Shown here: one piece after another, positions 50,896 through 59,250 of the stretch
Position numbering within the stretch: position 1 is the stretch's first letter
How the letters are laid out: each line of letters opens with the position of its first letter
From: Methanobacterium sp. PtaB.Bin024
GTDB taxonomy: Archaea > Methanobacteriota > Methanobacteria > Methanobacteriales > Methanobacteriaceae
NCBI GenBank assembly: GCA_002067065.1
Contig: MVPY01000043.1
Location: forward strand, 3,501-67,500
Reading direction: 5' to 3'
Length of the DNA: 64,000 nucleotides
Translations under genes and position numbers: made by a program
Notes under the pieces: model-generated
Databases searched by the model: none
Seen by the model: only the letters and a program-made list of their open reading frames with translations
Told to the model about the DNA's origin: nothing

Positions 50896-51951
50896 ATGAA
50901 CACAATGAAAGATCTCTCTGAGAAAATAGTAAAACGCATAGAAGACATTGCCCAACCAGTAAAAATAATGCATGTATGTGGGTCACATGAACACACCATA
51001 ATGCAGTATGGTTTAAGGTCATTACTACCCAAAGAAGTGGAAGTAGTTGCCGGCCCAGGATGTCCGGTTTGCTGTGTTCCAGCACGTGAAGTAGAAGAAT
51101 GTTTACAACTGGCCAGACAAGGGGTTACCATAGCCACATTTGGTGACATGCTAAGGGTGCCAGGTGGAACAGGATCCCTTGCTGATGCAAAAGCAGAAGG
51201 AGCTGATGTTAGAATAGTTTATGGAGTTAATAATGCAGTGGAACTGGCTCAAAATATTGACAATGAAGTGGTTTTCATGGCTGCAGGGTTCGAAACCACA
51301 GCACCAACCACAGCAGCAGAATTAGTTTCTAATCCTCCCGAAAACTTCTCAGTTTTATCTTGCCACAGGTTAATACCCCCTGCCCTTGAATTTCTCATAA
51401 AATCAGGAGAAGTGAATCTTAACGCCCTCATAGAACCAGGACATGTCTCAACTATCATTGGAACTAAGCCCTATGATATATTTTCAGAGAAATATGGAAT
51501 CCCGCAGGTGGTAACAGGTTTCAACCCAATGGATGTCCTAATAGCTGTTTATTTAATACTGAAACAACTTGACGAGGGCAAAGCCAAGGTTCAAAATGAA
51601 TATAAACGTGCAGTAAGGGAAGAAGGGAATATAAAAGCTCAAGAGCTCCTTGAAGATGTTTTCTACATCACAACCAAAGAATGGAGAGGATTCCCACCTA
51701 TACCTAACTCAGTTATGGACATCAAGGACGAATTCTCCGATTACAACGCCAGAGAAAAATTTGACATTGAAGTTGGCACTATTCCAGAAGTAGTTACCGG
51801 CTGCATCTGTGGAGCCATACTACGGGGAGTGGCTAGACCTGAAGATTGTAAACTATTCCGTAAGGAATGTAACCCCACCAACCCTATAGGGGCATGTATG
51901 GTGAGTAAGGAAGGAACCTGTAACATAGCCCACCGTTATGGTTCTTTCTAA
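50896..51951 (+). CDS. hypD: Hydrogenase formation protein HypD
   Basis: 351 residues from the ATG at 50896, with AAGGTGG upstream (a GTG at 50887 is in frame). HypD features: MHVCGSHEHTI, GPGCPVCCVP, VFMAAGFETTAPTTA, the redox-cysteine region, and VTGCICGAILRG near the end. With HypC it holds the iron atom during Fe(CN)2CO assembly for NiFe hydrogenases, consistent with hydrogenotrophic life. It is followed by phosphoglycolate phosphatase in the same direction after 125 bp. Confidence 0.95.
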   Translation: MNTMKDLSEKIVKRIEDIAQPVKIMHVCGSHEHTIMQYGLRSLLPKEVEVVAGPGCPVCCVPAREVEECLQLARQGVTIATFGDMLRVPGGTGSLADAKAEGADVRIVYGVNNAVELAQNIDNEVVFMAAGFETTAPTTAAELVSNPPENFSVLSCHRLIPPALEFLIKSGEVNLNALIEPGHVSTIIGTKPYDIFSEKYGIPQVVTGFNPMDVLIAVYLILKQLDEGKAKVQNEYKRAVREEGNIKAQELLEDVFYITTKEWRGFPPIPNSVMDIKDEFSDYNAREKFDIEVGTIPEVVTGCICGAILRGVARPEDCKLFRKECNPTNPIGACMVSKEGTCNIAHRYGSF

Positions 51952-52076
51952 ATAGTTTAAGTCAATTATTTAAGTTTCATCAGAATCCATTATGAATTAA
52001 AATACAATTATGAGGAATTATACTTGAATTCTTCATTTTATCATTGATGGAGTATTTAGGGAAATGGTGAGTTAAC

Positions 52077-52742
52077 TTGATTAAAGCGATAGCCGTGGAT
52101 GTTGATGGTACCATAACTGATAATAAGAGAAGGCTATGTTGTAGTGCTTTGGAATCTCTTCGTTACGCTGAAGAAAAAGGCATTCCTGTTATCATAGTCA
52201 CTGGAAACATCCTCTCAGTCACTAAAACTCTTTCCATATTTATTGGCACATCAGGAGGTTTAGTGGCAGAAAATGGAGGAGTCATTGAATCAACAAAGGG
52301 AAGGCAGATTCTGGGAGACATTGAAAAATGTAGGGTAGCCTATCAGTTTTTAAAAGAAAAATATCCCCTTGAAAAAGTGGATTTTTCAGATCAGAGGGTT
52401 TCAGAAATAGCGATTTACAGAACCCTTCCTGTGGCAATAGTTAAAGATCATCTTAAAGATTTCGATGTGAGTATATATGACACCAACTTTGCACTACACA
52501 TCACCGATCCAACAGTAGACAAAGGTTCATCTTTGGTGCGTGTAGCTCATGATATGGGTGTAGAACCACAGGAAATCATGGCTGTGGGTGATAGTGAAAA
52601 TGACCTGGAATTTCTGAAGGTTGCAGGTTTGAAAGTGGCAGTGGCCAATGCAGAACCCGAGCTTAAGGACATGGCAGATTATGTTGCAGAAAAACCATAT
52701 GGAGATGGAGTTAAAGAGGCATTAGAGAGGTTTTTATCATGA
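52077..52742 (+). CDS. Phosphoglycolate phosphatase, archaeal HAD type
   Basis: 221 residues from a TTG at 52077, preceded by GGTGAG. HAD motifs: DVDGTITD (Asp8, Asp10), VTGN, and VGDSENDLEF near the end, with lysine in the HKGSSL-like DKGSSL. It matches the archaeal TA0175-type phosphoglycolate phosphatases, which use a small alpha/beta cap. It overlaps the next gene by 4 bp (ATGA). Confidence 0.88.
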   Translation: MIKAIAVDVDGTITDNKRRLCCSALESLRYAEEKGIPVIIVTGNILSVTKTLSIFIGTSGGLVAENGGVIESTKGRQILGDIEKCRVAYQFLKEKYPLEKVDFSDQRVSEIAIYRTLPVAIVKDHLKDFDVSIYDTNFALHITDPTVDKGSSLVRVAHDMGVEPQEIMAVGDSENDLEFLKVAGLKVAVANAEPELKDMADYVAEKPYGDGVKEALERFLS

Positions 52743-54043
52743 TGAATGATTTAGCTAACCAAACACTGGATTATGCTCTGAAAAATGCTGATCAGGCTGA
52801 AATTTACATTGAAATCACGGAAAATGTGGATGCCACTATTCAGAATGACCAAGTGGACTTTGCCAAGGAAGCATACTCTATGGGCGTGGGTATCAGGGTC
52901 ATCTGTGATGATAAGATGGGTTTCGCATACACCACACAAACTAAAATGTTAGAAGAAACAGTCAAGAAGGCAGTTTCCAATGCACGTGCCAACCAAGTTG
53001 ATGAAAACTTTGACTTTGCCTCTAAATCAGAATATCCTGCAATAAAAGGTATTTATGACCGTAAATTTCACAGTCTGGAATTGGAAGATACTATAAACCT
53101 AGGAAAATCTATGATTGGCACAGTCATTAATAACAAATGCCAACCAACATCTGGGGGGCTTTCTGCTGGCTGTTATAAGACTTTAATCATCAATTCGGAG
53201 GGTACACACTGTGAGGATGTTTCCACTTATTTTTCTGGTTTCATAGCTGTTAATGTACCTGATGGGGTGGGTGTTTCCACTGCCAGTGAATCTGACTCAT
53301 CCAGGAAACTGGACATAGATCCGGAAAAAATAGCTAATAAAGCATGCGAAATAGCTTTAAATTCAAGGGGAGGAAAGTCAGTTGAAACTGGAGATATGAA
53401 AGTTTTATTGGACCATCATGCTGCCTCAGGACTCCTGTCCACATTTTCACAGGCCATCAATGGAGATAATGTGCAGAGGGGCAGATCTATATATGCTGAC
53501 AGGATGGAAAAAGAAGTTTCATCCCCCTCACTTAACATATACGATGATGGAACCATCAAGGGAGGTCTTAACTCTTCTAGTGGTGATGGAGAGGGGACAC
53601 CCAGCCAGAAAACGGTTATCATAGAGGATGGAGTTCTTAAAAACTTCATTTATGACATTCACACAGCGAACAAAGGAAAGATCCAGAGTACTGGTAATGG
53701 GATGCGAGCATCATTCACTGATATGCCAGCTGTAGGTCTTTCCAACCTGATTGTGGATTTCAAAGAATGTGAAGAGCTTTCAGAGATAAAAGAGGGAATA
53801 TTAGTAACCGATGTTCTGGGGGCGCACACTGCCAACCCCATATCCGGAGATTTTTCCGTAGAAGCCATGAACGCCTTTAAAATAGAGAAAGGGAAAATAG
53901 CATACCCCGTAAAAAAGGCGATGCTTTCCGGGAATATATTCTCCATACTGAAAGATGCCACAGCAGCATCACAAAAAAAGAGACAATTAGGGCCTTTTAT
54001 CCTACCTTCCATAACCGTGTCCAGTTTAAGAGTAGTAGGATAA
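52739..54043 (+). CDS. TldD/PmbA family protein (PmbA-like)
   Basis: 434 residues. The TldD/PmbA fold is seen in the N-terminal ALKNADQAEIYIE, GMGVGIRVI-like SMGVGIRVICD, and the C-terminal VTDVLGAHTANPISGDFSVE. TldD/PmbA pairs degrade or mature peptides, with TldD carrying the zinc HExxH; this chain has no HExxH, so it is the PmbA-type partner. No TldD is seen in this window. It overlaps the phosphatase by 4 bp. Confidence 0.85.
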   Translation: MMNDLANQTLDYALKNADQAEIYIEITENVDATIQNDQVDFAKEAYSMGVGIRVICDDKMGFAYTTQTKMLEETVKKAVSNARANQVDENFDFASKSEYPAIKGIYDRKFHSLELEDTINLGKSMIGTVINNKCQPTSGGLSAGCYKTLIINSEGTHCEDVSTYFSGFIAVNVPDGVGVSTASESDSSRKLDIDPEKIANKACEIALNSRGGKSVETGDMKVLLDHHAASGLLSTFSQAINGDNVQRGRSIYADRMEKEVSSPSLNIYDDGTIKGGLNSSSGDGEGTPSQKTVIIEDGVLKNFIYDIHTANKGKIQSTGNGMRASFTDMPAVGLSNLIVDFKECEELSEIKEGILVTDVLGAHTANPISGDFSVEAMNAFKIEKGKIAYPVKKAMLSGNIFSILKDATAASQKKRQLGPFILPSITVSSLRVVG

Positions 54044-54074
54044 GTGGTTCATTAAAGGTCATTTAAGTGGAAAA

Positions 54075-55142
54075 ATGACTAATCAAACCATAAAACATGT
54101 TCTTTCAGATTATCTGGCGGTAATGACTAACCAGCAACTATCAAGGTGTAAAGTAGCTTCTATTATGGATGCAAAAGACAGTGATGATGAAGAACATCTT
54201 TGGATTGAGCATGAACATCTAAAGAATGATTTCAATCAATTTTATCAAAAACGGTCTTCTCTGGATAAATATGGTGTTGAAAAGCTAGTAGATACCAGTA
54301 AATATAATAAAATAGAACCTTTTTTCTCTTACCTTGATCTTAAAGTTAAAATCGCCGAGAAAATGTTCCATCACTGCAACTTCTGTGAAAGAGCTTGTGG
54401 AGTGAACCGAAAACTTGAAAAAGGATACTGTGGAGTGGGAGATCCTTTAATCGCATCTGAATTCCTACATGTGGGTGAAGAACAGGTACTGGTGCCCAGT
54501 CACACCGTATTCTTTGCAGGGTGCAATTTTAACTGTGTTTACTGTCAAAACTGGGATATAAGCCAGCAACCAACCAATGGCATCAGTATTGATGCGAAAA
54601 ACCTTGCCCTGATCATTGAAAAAAGAAGAAATGAAGGTTCCCGCAATGTCAATTTTGTGGGGGGTGATCCCAGCCCCAATCTCCACTATATCCTCCGCAC
54701 CATGCAACTAGTAAGAGAAAACATCCCCGTGGTCTGGAACAGTAACATGTACCTTTCTGAAGATGCCATGCACCTTCTGGATGGCTTTGCTGATCTTTAC
54801 CTCACAGATTTCAAATATGGTAACAATGAATGTGCACAACGACTTTCAGGTATTCCGGATTATATGGAAGTGGTGGGAAGGAATCATAAAATGGCCTGGG
54901 ATGCAGGAGATATGATAATCAGACATTTGGTTCTGCCTAATCATGTGGAATGTTGTTCAAAACCTCTCCTAAGGTGGATATCTCAAAATTTGGGTCTGGA
55001 AGTGGTGTTGAACATTATGGGACAGTACCATCCAGTTTACCATGCAGAAGAAAATGAAGAAATTTCCAGACTCCCCACCTATAGTGAAATTGGCGAAGTA
55101 GTTGAATATGCTAAGGATTTAGGATTTGAGAACTTAATTTGA
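54075..55142 (+). CDS. Radical SAM protein, PflX-like
   Basis: 355 residues. The radical SAM cluster motif CNFNCVYC is at about residues 151-158, with an upstream cysteine motif CNFCERACGVNR and CGVG typical of PflX-like proteins. FVGGDPSPNLHYIL is the SAM-binding segment (GGE variant). These are annotated as pyruvate formate-lyase activating-like enzymes; real substrates are unknown. It is 31 bp after the PmbA-like gene. Confidence 0.85.
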   Translation: MTNQTIKHVLSDYLAVMTNQQLSRCKVASIMDAKDSDDEEHLWIEHEHLKNDFNQFYQKRSSLDKYGVEKLVDTSKYNKIEPFFSYLDLKVKIAEKMFHHCNFCERACGVNRKLEKGYCGVGDPLIASEFLHVGEEQVLVPSHTVFFAGCNFNCVYCQNWDISQQPTNGISIDAKNLALIIEKRRNEGSRNVNFVGGDPSPNLHYILRTMQLVRENIPVVWNSNMYLSEDAMHLLDGFADLYLTDFKYGNNECAQRLSGIPDYMEVVGRNHKMAWDAGDMIIRHLVLPNHVECCSKPLLRWISQNLGLEVVLNIMGQYHPVYHAEENEEISRLPTYSEIGEVVEYAKDLGFENLI

Positions 55143-55331
55143 CCTCTTCTCCATCGGAAAATTTTACAATAGAATGTAGTGGTTTGATTTTAGCAGTAGG
55201 ACCGTAGTTTAAATCCCAATTTATGTATTAATATAGTATGTGGCCACATATCATCTTTATTGATTATAATCTCCGATGGATAAGAAGATTAAGATCATTG
55301 AATTATACATATTTATAGGGAGGGATTGGTT

Positions 55332-56021
55332 ATGATATATTGTTCCAATTGTGGAGAAAAAAATTCTGATACTGCTAATTTTTGTAATAAATGTGGTCAA
55401 AAACTAATTTTACCGGAACAAAAAACTTGTTCTACATGTGGTTCTGAGATTGAACCCGGAATGATTTTTTGTCCATCTTGTGGGAAACAAATAGATTCAA
55501 AGCCTGAAGAAAACCAAAACAACTCTCTAAAAGTAGACAGCACATCACCAAATTCCGATAATGAAATTCTTGAATTCATATGGATTGGATGGAGAGAAAA
55601 AGGTAAGATTATGGCGCAAAGAGGGGCTATGATTTTTTATAGGGAATTTTTGATCATGGCAAAAGGTGGTTCCATTGAAGGGTTCAGGCTTGGTGAAATG
55701 GCAGGAGTTGCTGTGATTCCAATTCCAGGTGTTGGATCCAAGATTGGTAAAAATATTGAAAAAGATATTGTTGAAAAAAAGAAAACCGAGCAAGCATCTA
55801 AAACCCCCAAAGAACTTCTCAAAGCAGATCCAGACAATTTCATGTTAAAATACGGTGATATATCTTCAATTAAAATGTCATACAGTACTTTTAAAGGAGG
55901 GGGTAAAATCGAAATCAACACAAATTCTGAGGTCTATGAATACTACATCCAAGATTACAAAAATTATGAAAAATACGTTAAATCTCTCCAATCAATATTT
56001 GGAAATAAGTTAAAAGACTGA
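55332..56021 (+). CDS. Double zinc-ribbon protein with C-terminal PH-like domain
   Basis: 229 residues from the ATG at 55332, with GGGAGGG before it (TTG at 55326 is in frame). Two CxxC-type ribbons come first: YCSNCGEKNSDTANFCNKCG and CSTCGSEIEPGMIFCPSCG. After a linker, residues about 75-229 are beta-rich, including IWIGWREKGKIMAQRG and IEINTNSEVYEYYIQDYKNYEKYV at the end, like a PH-like or GRAM-like domain. Function unknown. It is the first of three zinc-ribbon genes in this stretch. Confidence 0.7.
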   Translation: MIYCSNCGEKNSDTANFCNKCGQKLILPEQKTCSTCGSEIEPGMIFCPSCGKQIDSKPEENQNNSLKVDSTSPNSDNEILEFIWIGWREKGKIMAQRGAMIFYREFLIMAKGGSIEGFRLGEMAGVAVIPIPGVGSKIGKNIEKDIVEKKKTEQASKTPKELLKADPDNFMLKYGDISSIKMSYSTFKGGGKIEINTNSEVYEYYIQDYKNYEKYVKSLQSIFGNKLKD

Positions 56022-56100
56022 AGTTAGAAAGATCTATTTAGATCAGTGATTACAGTAATACCAACAAGTTTACACCATTCAAATTATAAATGGTTTAAAT

Positions 56101-56180
56101 TGGTAAGAGATAACTTTGGTAAGAGATAACTTTGGTAAGAGATAACTTTGGTAAGAGATAACTTTGGTAAGAGGTAACTT
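56101..56180 (+). repeat. Five tandem 16-bp repeats
   Basis: TGGTAAGAGATAACTT is repeated five times from 56101 to 56180 without spacer; only the fifth copy has one change (GAGGTAAC). The array ends 40 bp before the ATG at 56221 of a zinc-ribbon membrane protein, in its leader or promoter. Confidence 0.95.
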
Positions 56181-56220
56181 CAGACGATTTGATTATATAG
56201 TTGATTTGATAGGTGATATT

Positions 56221-56685
56221 ATGGTTTATTGTTCTGAATGCGGCACTGAAAATAAGGATAATTCAGTATTCTGCCAAAAATGTGGAAAAAGAATTAAACC
56301 AGAAAAAAGTAAAGATAGATTTTCTGAATTGATCAATTGGAGATCTCTTGGTTTTGGTGTTATAGCTTGGTTAGTTCTAACAGGTATTTTCGTTATGGTT
56401 GCACTTTTTATTGATCCAAATACAGAAGCCAGTACCGAAATTTATACAATATCCTTCTTCTTATTTGTACAGTTAACAAGTGGGATAATAGCAGGTTTTT
56501 TTTCAGGTAGAAATTATTGGAGTGGTATTCTAAACGGAGCAATAATTGGGATTTTCATGTCAATTTTCTATTTATATGGTGGATTAGATAATTTTATTAT
56601 AGCATTGTTTTGTTTACCTGTTTTAGGATTAATAGGTGGTATGTTAGGGGTTTTTGTTTATAGAATAACTAATAACTCAAAATAA
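56221..56685 (+). CDS. Zinc-ribbon membrane protein
   Basis: 154 residues from the ATG at 56221, with AGGTGATATT before it; an upstream in-frame start within the repeat array is not supported. A ribbon VYCSECGTENKDNSVFCQKCG (residues 2-22) is followed by four membrane helices (about 42-66, 78-98, 102-122, 127-147). The same plan appears in many methanogen proteins annotated only as zinc-ribbon domain proteins. Function unknown. Confidence 0.72.
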   Translation: MVYCSECGTENKDNSVFCQKCGKRIKPEKSKDRFSELINWRSLGFGVIAWLVLTGIFVMVALFIDPNTEASTEIYTISFFLFVQLTSGIIAGFFSGRNYWSGILNGAIIGIFMSIFYLYGGLDNFIIALFCLPVLGLIGGMLGVFVYRITNNSK

Positions 56686-56769
56686 TTAGATGATAAATCA
56701 ATCAAAAACATTAAAAAAACATTTAAAATTAATTAAAATGCAAAAATAATTTTATTAGGGGACTGTCAA

Positions 56770-56997
56770 ATGGAAAAAGATAGAAAAGAACTGGCAGATG
56801 AAATTTATAATGATATTAAAAGAGATTATGGTGAAGTGGAGAAAGTAGTCATGGAAGAGGGAGATGAAACTGTTTTCTGCATATATGCTGCTGATGAACT
56901 CCTCTGGAAAATATTTGAAGACTGGATGGAGGAAGTTTCCAGCATAGAGTTTAATGCTGGAAAAAATGAAGCACACTTTTTGAGGGTTATACCCTAA
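56770..56997 (+). CDS. Small acidic hypothetical protein
   Basis: 75 residues, strongly acidic, with no recognised family. It has AGGGGACTGTCAA before the ATG. Residues about 1-27 look helical, and ADELLWKIFEDWMEEVSSIEF suggests another helix. Its size and charge would fit a binding partner or inhibitor, but this is unproven. Confidence 0.55.
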   Translation: MEKDRKELADEIYNDIKRDYGEVEKVVMEEGDETVFCIYAADELLWKIFEDWMEEVSSIEFNAGKNEAHFLRVIP

Positions 56998-57071
56998 AAA
57001 ACTATTTTATGGAAGTTTAATCTTCAAGCTCTTAACTTAATACTTTTTTAATTTTAAAATCATACCTTAAC

Positions 57072-57815
57072 TTAGAGATTATTAATAAATTGCAGTATTA
57101 CATTTATGGTCTGTTTTTGCTGTTCTTCTCGAGTGATGGTGCTGTTGTTATCACCTGCCTGAACTCCATAATCACCAAAATTGTAGTGATTACCTCCATC
57201 AATGGTGATGAAGGTGGTGTTTTCTGGGAATTTATCCAGATTTCCTGAGATATCCTCTTCCAGGATTATATTATCCAAAGATCCTCTAATGAACAAAGCT
57301 TTGAAGGTGGCATTGGATGCATTTGATTGGGGATAGGCGGCTAAATAAACAACTCCTTTTATTTTATCCTGATGATTTACAGCATATTCAGATGCATAAA
57401 CACCTCCCAGTGAATGGCCAGAGATTACCCATGAATCTATTTTGCTATGATTTTTAATGATATCGTCCGCTTTATTTGTACCAAAAAATGCAAGATTAAA
57501 TGGCATTTTTGCAATTATTGTCGTATAACCACTCTCTGCTAATTTGGAAGCTATCACTGAATAAGATTCTGCCTGTACTTTGCCTCCAGGATAAAATATT
57601 ATTCCGGTGGTGCTATTGTTTCGGGCAGGGGTGAAAGTAATAAAATCATCTGTATTTTCTACACTGTAGGTTTCAGTTGAGTTTAATGCAGCTATAGCAT
57701 CTGCATCAGCGTGATAATAATCGGAAACATAATAAATAAAAGCACTTGCTAGAATTACAATAATTGCTGAAAGTATAATTAGGATTATTTTCTTTTTAGA
57801 TTGGAATTTATTCAT
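57072..57815 (-). CDS. Membrane-anchored or exported alpha/beta hydrolase
   Basis: 247 residues. A strong N-terminal hydrophobic helix (about 9-30) places the catalytic part outside the membrane. The nucleophile elbow GHSLGG carries Ser135; Asp in RGSLDNII and His in DGGNHYNFGDYG complete the triad. Many Asn-x-Ser/Thr sequons support an exported protein. It belongs to the alpha/beta hydrolase families of unknown substrate. Its start is 83 bp after the stop of the heliorhodopsin gene on the same strand, with AGGAAAGG before the ATG, so cotranscription is likely. Confidence 0.82.
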   Translation of the reverse strand: MNKFQSKKKIILIILSAIIVILASAFIYYVSDYYHADADAIAALNSTETYSVENTDDFITFTPARNNSTTGIIFYPGGKVQAESYSVIASKLAESGYTTIIAKMPFNLAFFGTNKADDIIKNHSKIDSWVISGHSLGGVYASEYAVNHQDKIKGVVYLAAYPQSNASNATFKALFIRGSLDNIILEEDISGNLDKFPENTTFITIDGGNHYNFGDYGVQAGDNNSTITREEQQKQTINVILQFINNL

Positions 57816-57898
57816 CTAAAAGACCTTTCCTAGATCAGACTAAAAAAACAGATTTTATCTACCTTTTGATAGATCATTATTTTAATCAGATCCTATTT

Positions 57899-58720
57899 TC
57901 ACGGTGCAAAGATTCCTATAAACGTTAGCCATGCAAGTGCAGTTTTCGCTATTAAGCTGAGGATTATGTACACCCGTTCACCATAAAGGTAATCCTTCCA
58001 TTTTCCAACACCTTTATACTGTAGGACCATGTTAATTGAGAAGGTGTTGAACATGATAAAGTAGATGAGTAGTATGGCGTAAACGAAATTGGGTGGATTT
58101 GTCTCGGTGGATCCCAGTGCAGCTACGAAATAGGCTGCTAAAACTATCCATGGAACGAATCCGGAAAGACACCCCACTAGATATGCGGACCAGTCAGTTT
58201 TTTTAGTGTAATAATTGATCTTCTCCATTAAAAGGCCACACATGATCATCACTGCATTCAGGACAAAGATCATTACTAGAGACCATAAATCCCAAACACC
58301 TACAAAGGTTGCGATGATCACCAGCATAATGGAGCTGGAGAAGAAATATTCATACCAACGGTAGGGGTTCATACCCTTTTTCAGATTCTCATTGTAGCTT
58401 TTGGTTTTTACAAAAGCAATAACGAAATGGGCAATGGCTGAAATAAGCAGGAAAGAAGAAAGAATCACCCCTAAGTAACCAACAGTAAATGCAACCGTTG
58501 GATCTGGAACTATCTGAGCTTCAAAAGGTTTCAATGATATTATTGTGAATTTAAGATAGAAAGTGTAGATATCTTGGGTCCATGTCAACCATAAACCCAG
58601 GGCGATCATGATAATTCCCTGAATGAAGTGCAGTGAACCTGCAGCAATGTTAAGTTTTCTCAACCCCTCAAAACTAATAGGAGACTGGGCAATAAGTTCC
58701 CGTCTCAGTTCATTATTCAT
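57899..58720 (-). CDS. Heliorhodopsin
   Basis: 273 residues from the ATG at 58720 (GGGATGATA upstream; another ATG at 58726 abuts a G run). Seven membrane helices. The heliorhodopsin residues are present: Lys259 for retinal in SLIAKTALAW (last helix), counterion-type Glu124 in RWYEYFFSSS (third helix), His31 in SLHFIQG and His98 in SAIAHFV, plus the closing FNTFSINMVLQYKGVGKW and GERVYIILSL. The N-terminus should face the cytoplasm, opposite to type-1 rhodopsins. Function of the family is unsettled: light-regulated enzyme partners have been reported. No retinal-forming gene is in the window. Confidence 0.88.
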   Translation of the reverse strand: MNNELRRELIAQSPISFEGLRKLNIAAGSLHFIQGIIMIALGLWLTWTQDIYTFYLKFTIISLKPFEAQIVPDPTVAFTVGYLGVILSSFLLISAIAHFVIAFVKTKSYNENLKKGMNPYRWYEYFFSSSIMLVIIATFVGVWDLWSLVMIFVLNAVMIMCGLLMEKINYYTKKTDWSAYLVGCLSGFVPWIVLAAYFVAALGSTETNPPNFVYAILLIYFIMFNTFSINMVLQYKGVGKWKDYLYGERVYIILSLIAKTALAWLTFIGIFAP

Positions 58721-59250
58721 TATCATCCCCCCCTTGTTACTATAATATTTGTCTCACATTGTTATTATATTATAAGGATAGTGGAACTTGTTTGGAAAAC
58801 ATCAACAGGTACACATCTTGTAGTGATCCATTGCTTTAGTTTCGATAAAAATTTATTTTATCATATTTTTTCCTTTTTTGCACTGGAAAATCATTTATGT
58901 AACTTTAGAGAAAATAATAATCAAATTATAGTATACAAAGGTAATGGGACCTTTAAAACAACCGAAAACCAAGTATATGTTGTTGAAAAATAAGGATATG
59001 ATATGATCAGAGTTGTATGTGAGAGAAAAAGGTTCCAAAACATCCATGACATCACATAATCCATAGAAAACATATCAATTAAATGGAAACGTTTCCATTT
59101 ATAAAAAAATCTGGGCTCATGAGAATTGAGGTAACAGGTAGATTTATAGAATTATCATTGATGCCTTCATCACGATGAAAGTGAACGTAAATAGATGATC
59201 AATAATAAAGATTTATCAATATTTATACGGTGATCCAGACGAGGTTCGCT
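58721..59250. other. Intergenic region between heliorhodopsin and the zinc-ribbon gene
   Basis: 530 bp, the longest gap in the window. Near the heliorhodopsin start are a G run and a TATA-like TTATAATATAATAAC (minus strand, about 58760-58776). Further right is the 22-bp palindrome at 59080-59101. An open frame at 58781-58993 is not convincing (see rejected items). Confidence 0.5.
59080..59101. promoter_or_regulatory. Perfect 22-bp palindrome, operator-like
   Basis: The half site TAAATGGAAAC is followed directly by its exact reverse complement, with no spacer. The centre AAACGTTT and the outer TGG/CCA resemble LacI-family operators. It lies 150 bp upstream of the zinc-ribbon gene at 59251 and about 360 bp upstream of the divergent heliorhodopsin gene, so it could serve either. 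Confidence 0.7.

Noticed and set aside
58781..58993. 70-codon open frame opposite and upstream of the heliorhodopsin gene
   Set aside because: It overlaps the expected heliorhodopsin promoter, has no ribosome binding site, and its composition does not look like a protein family.
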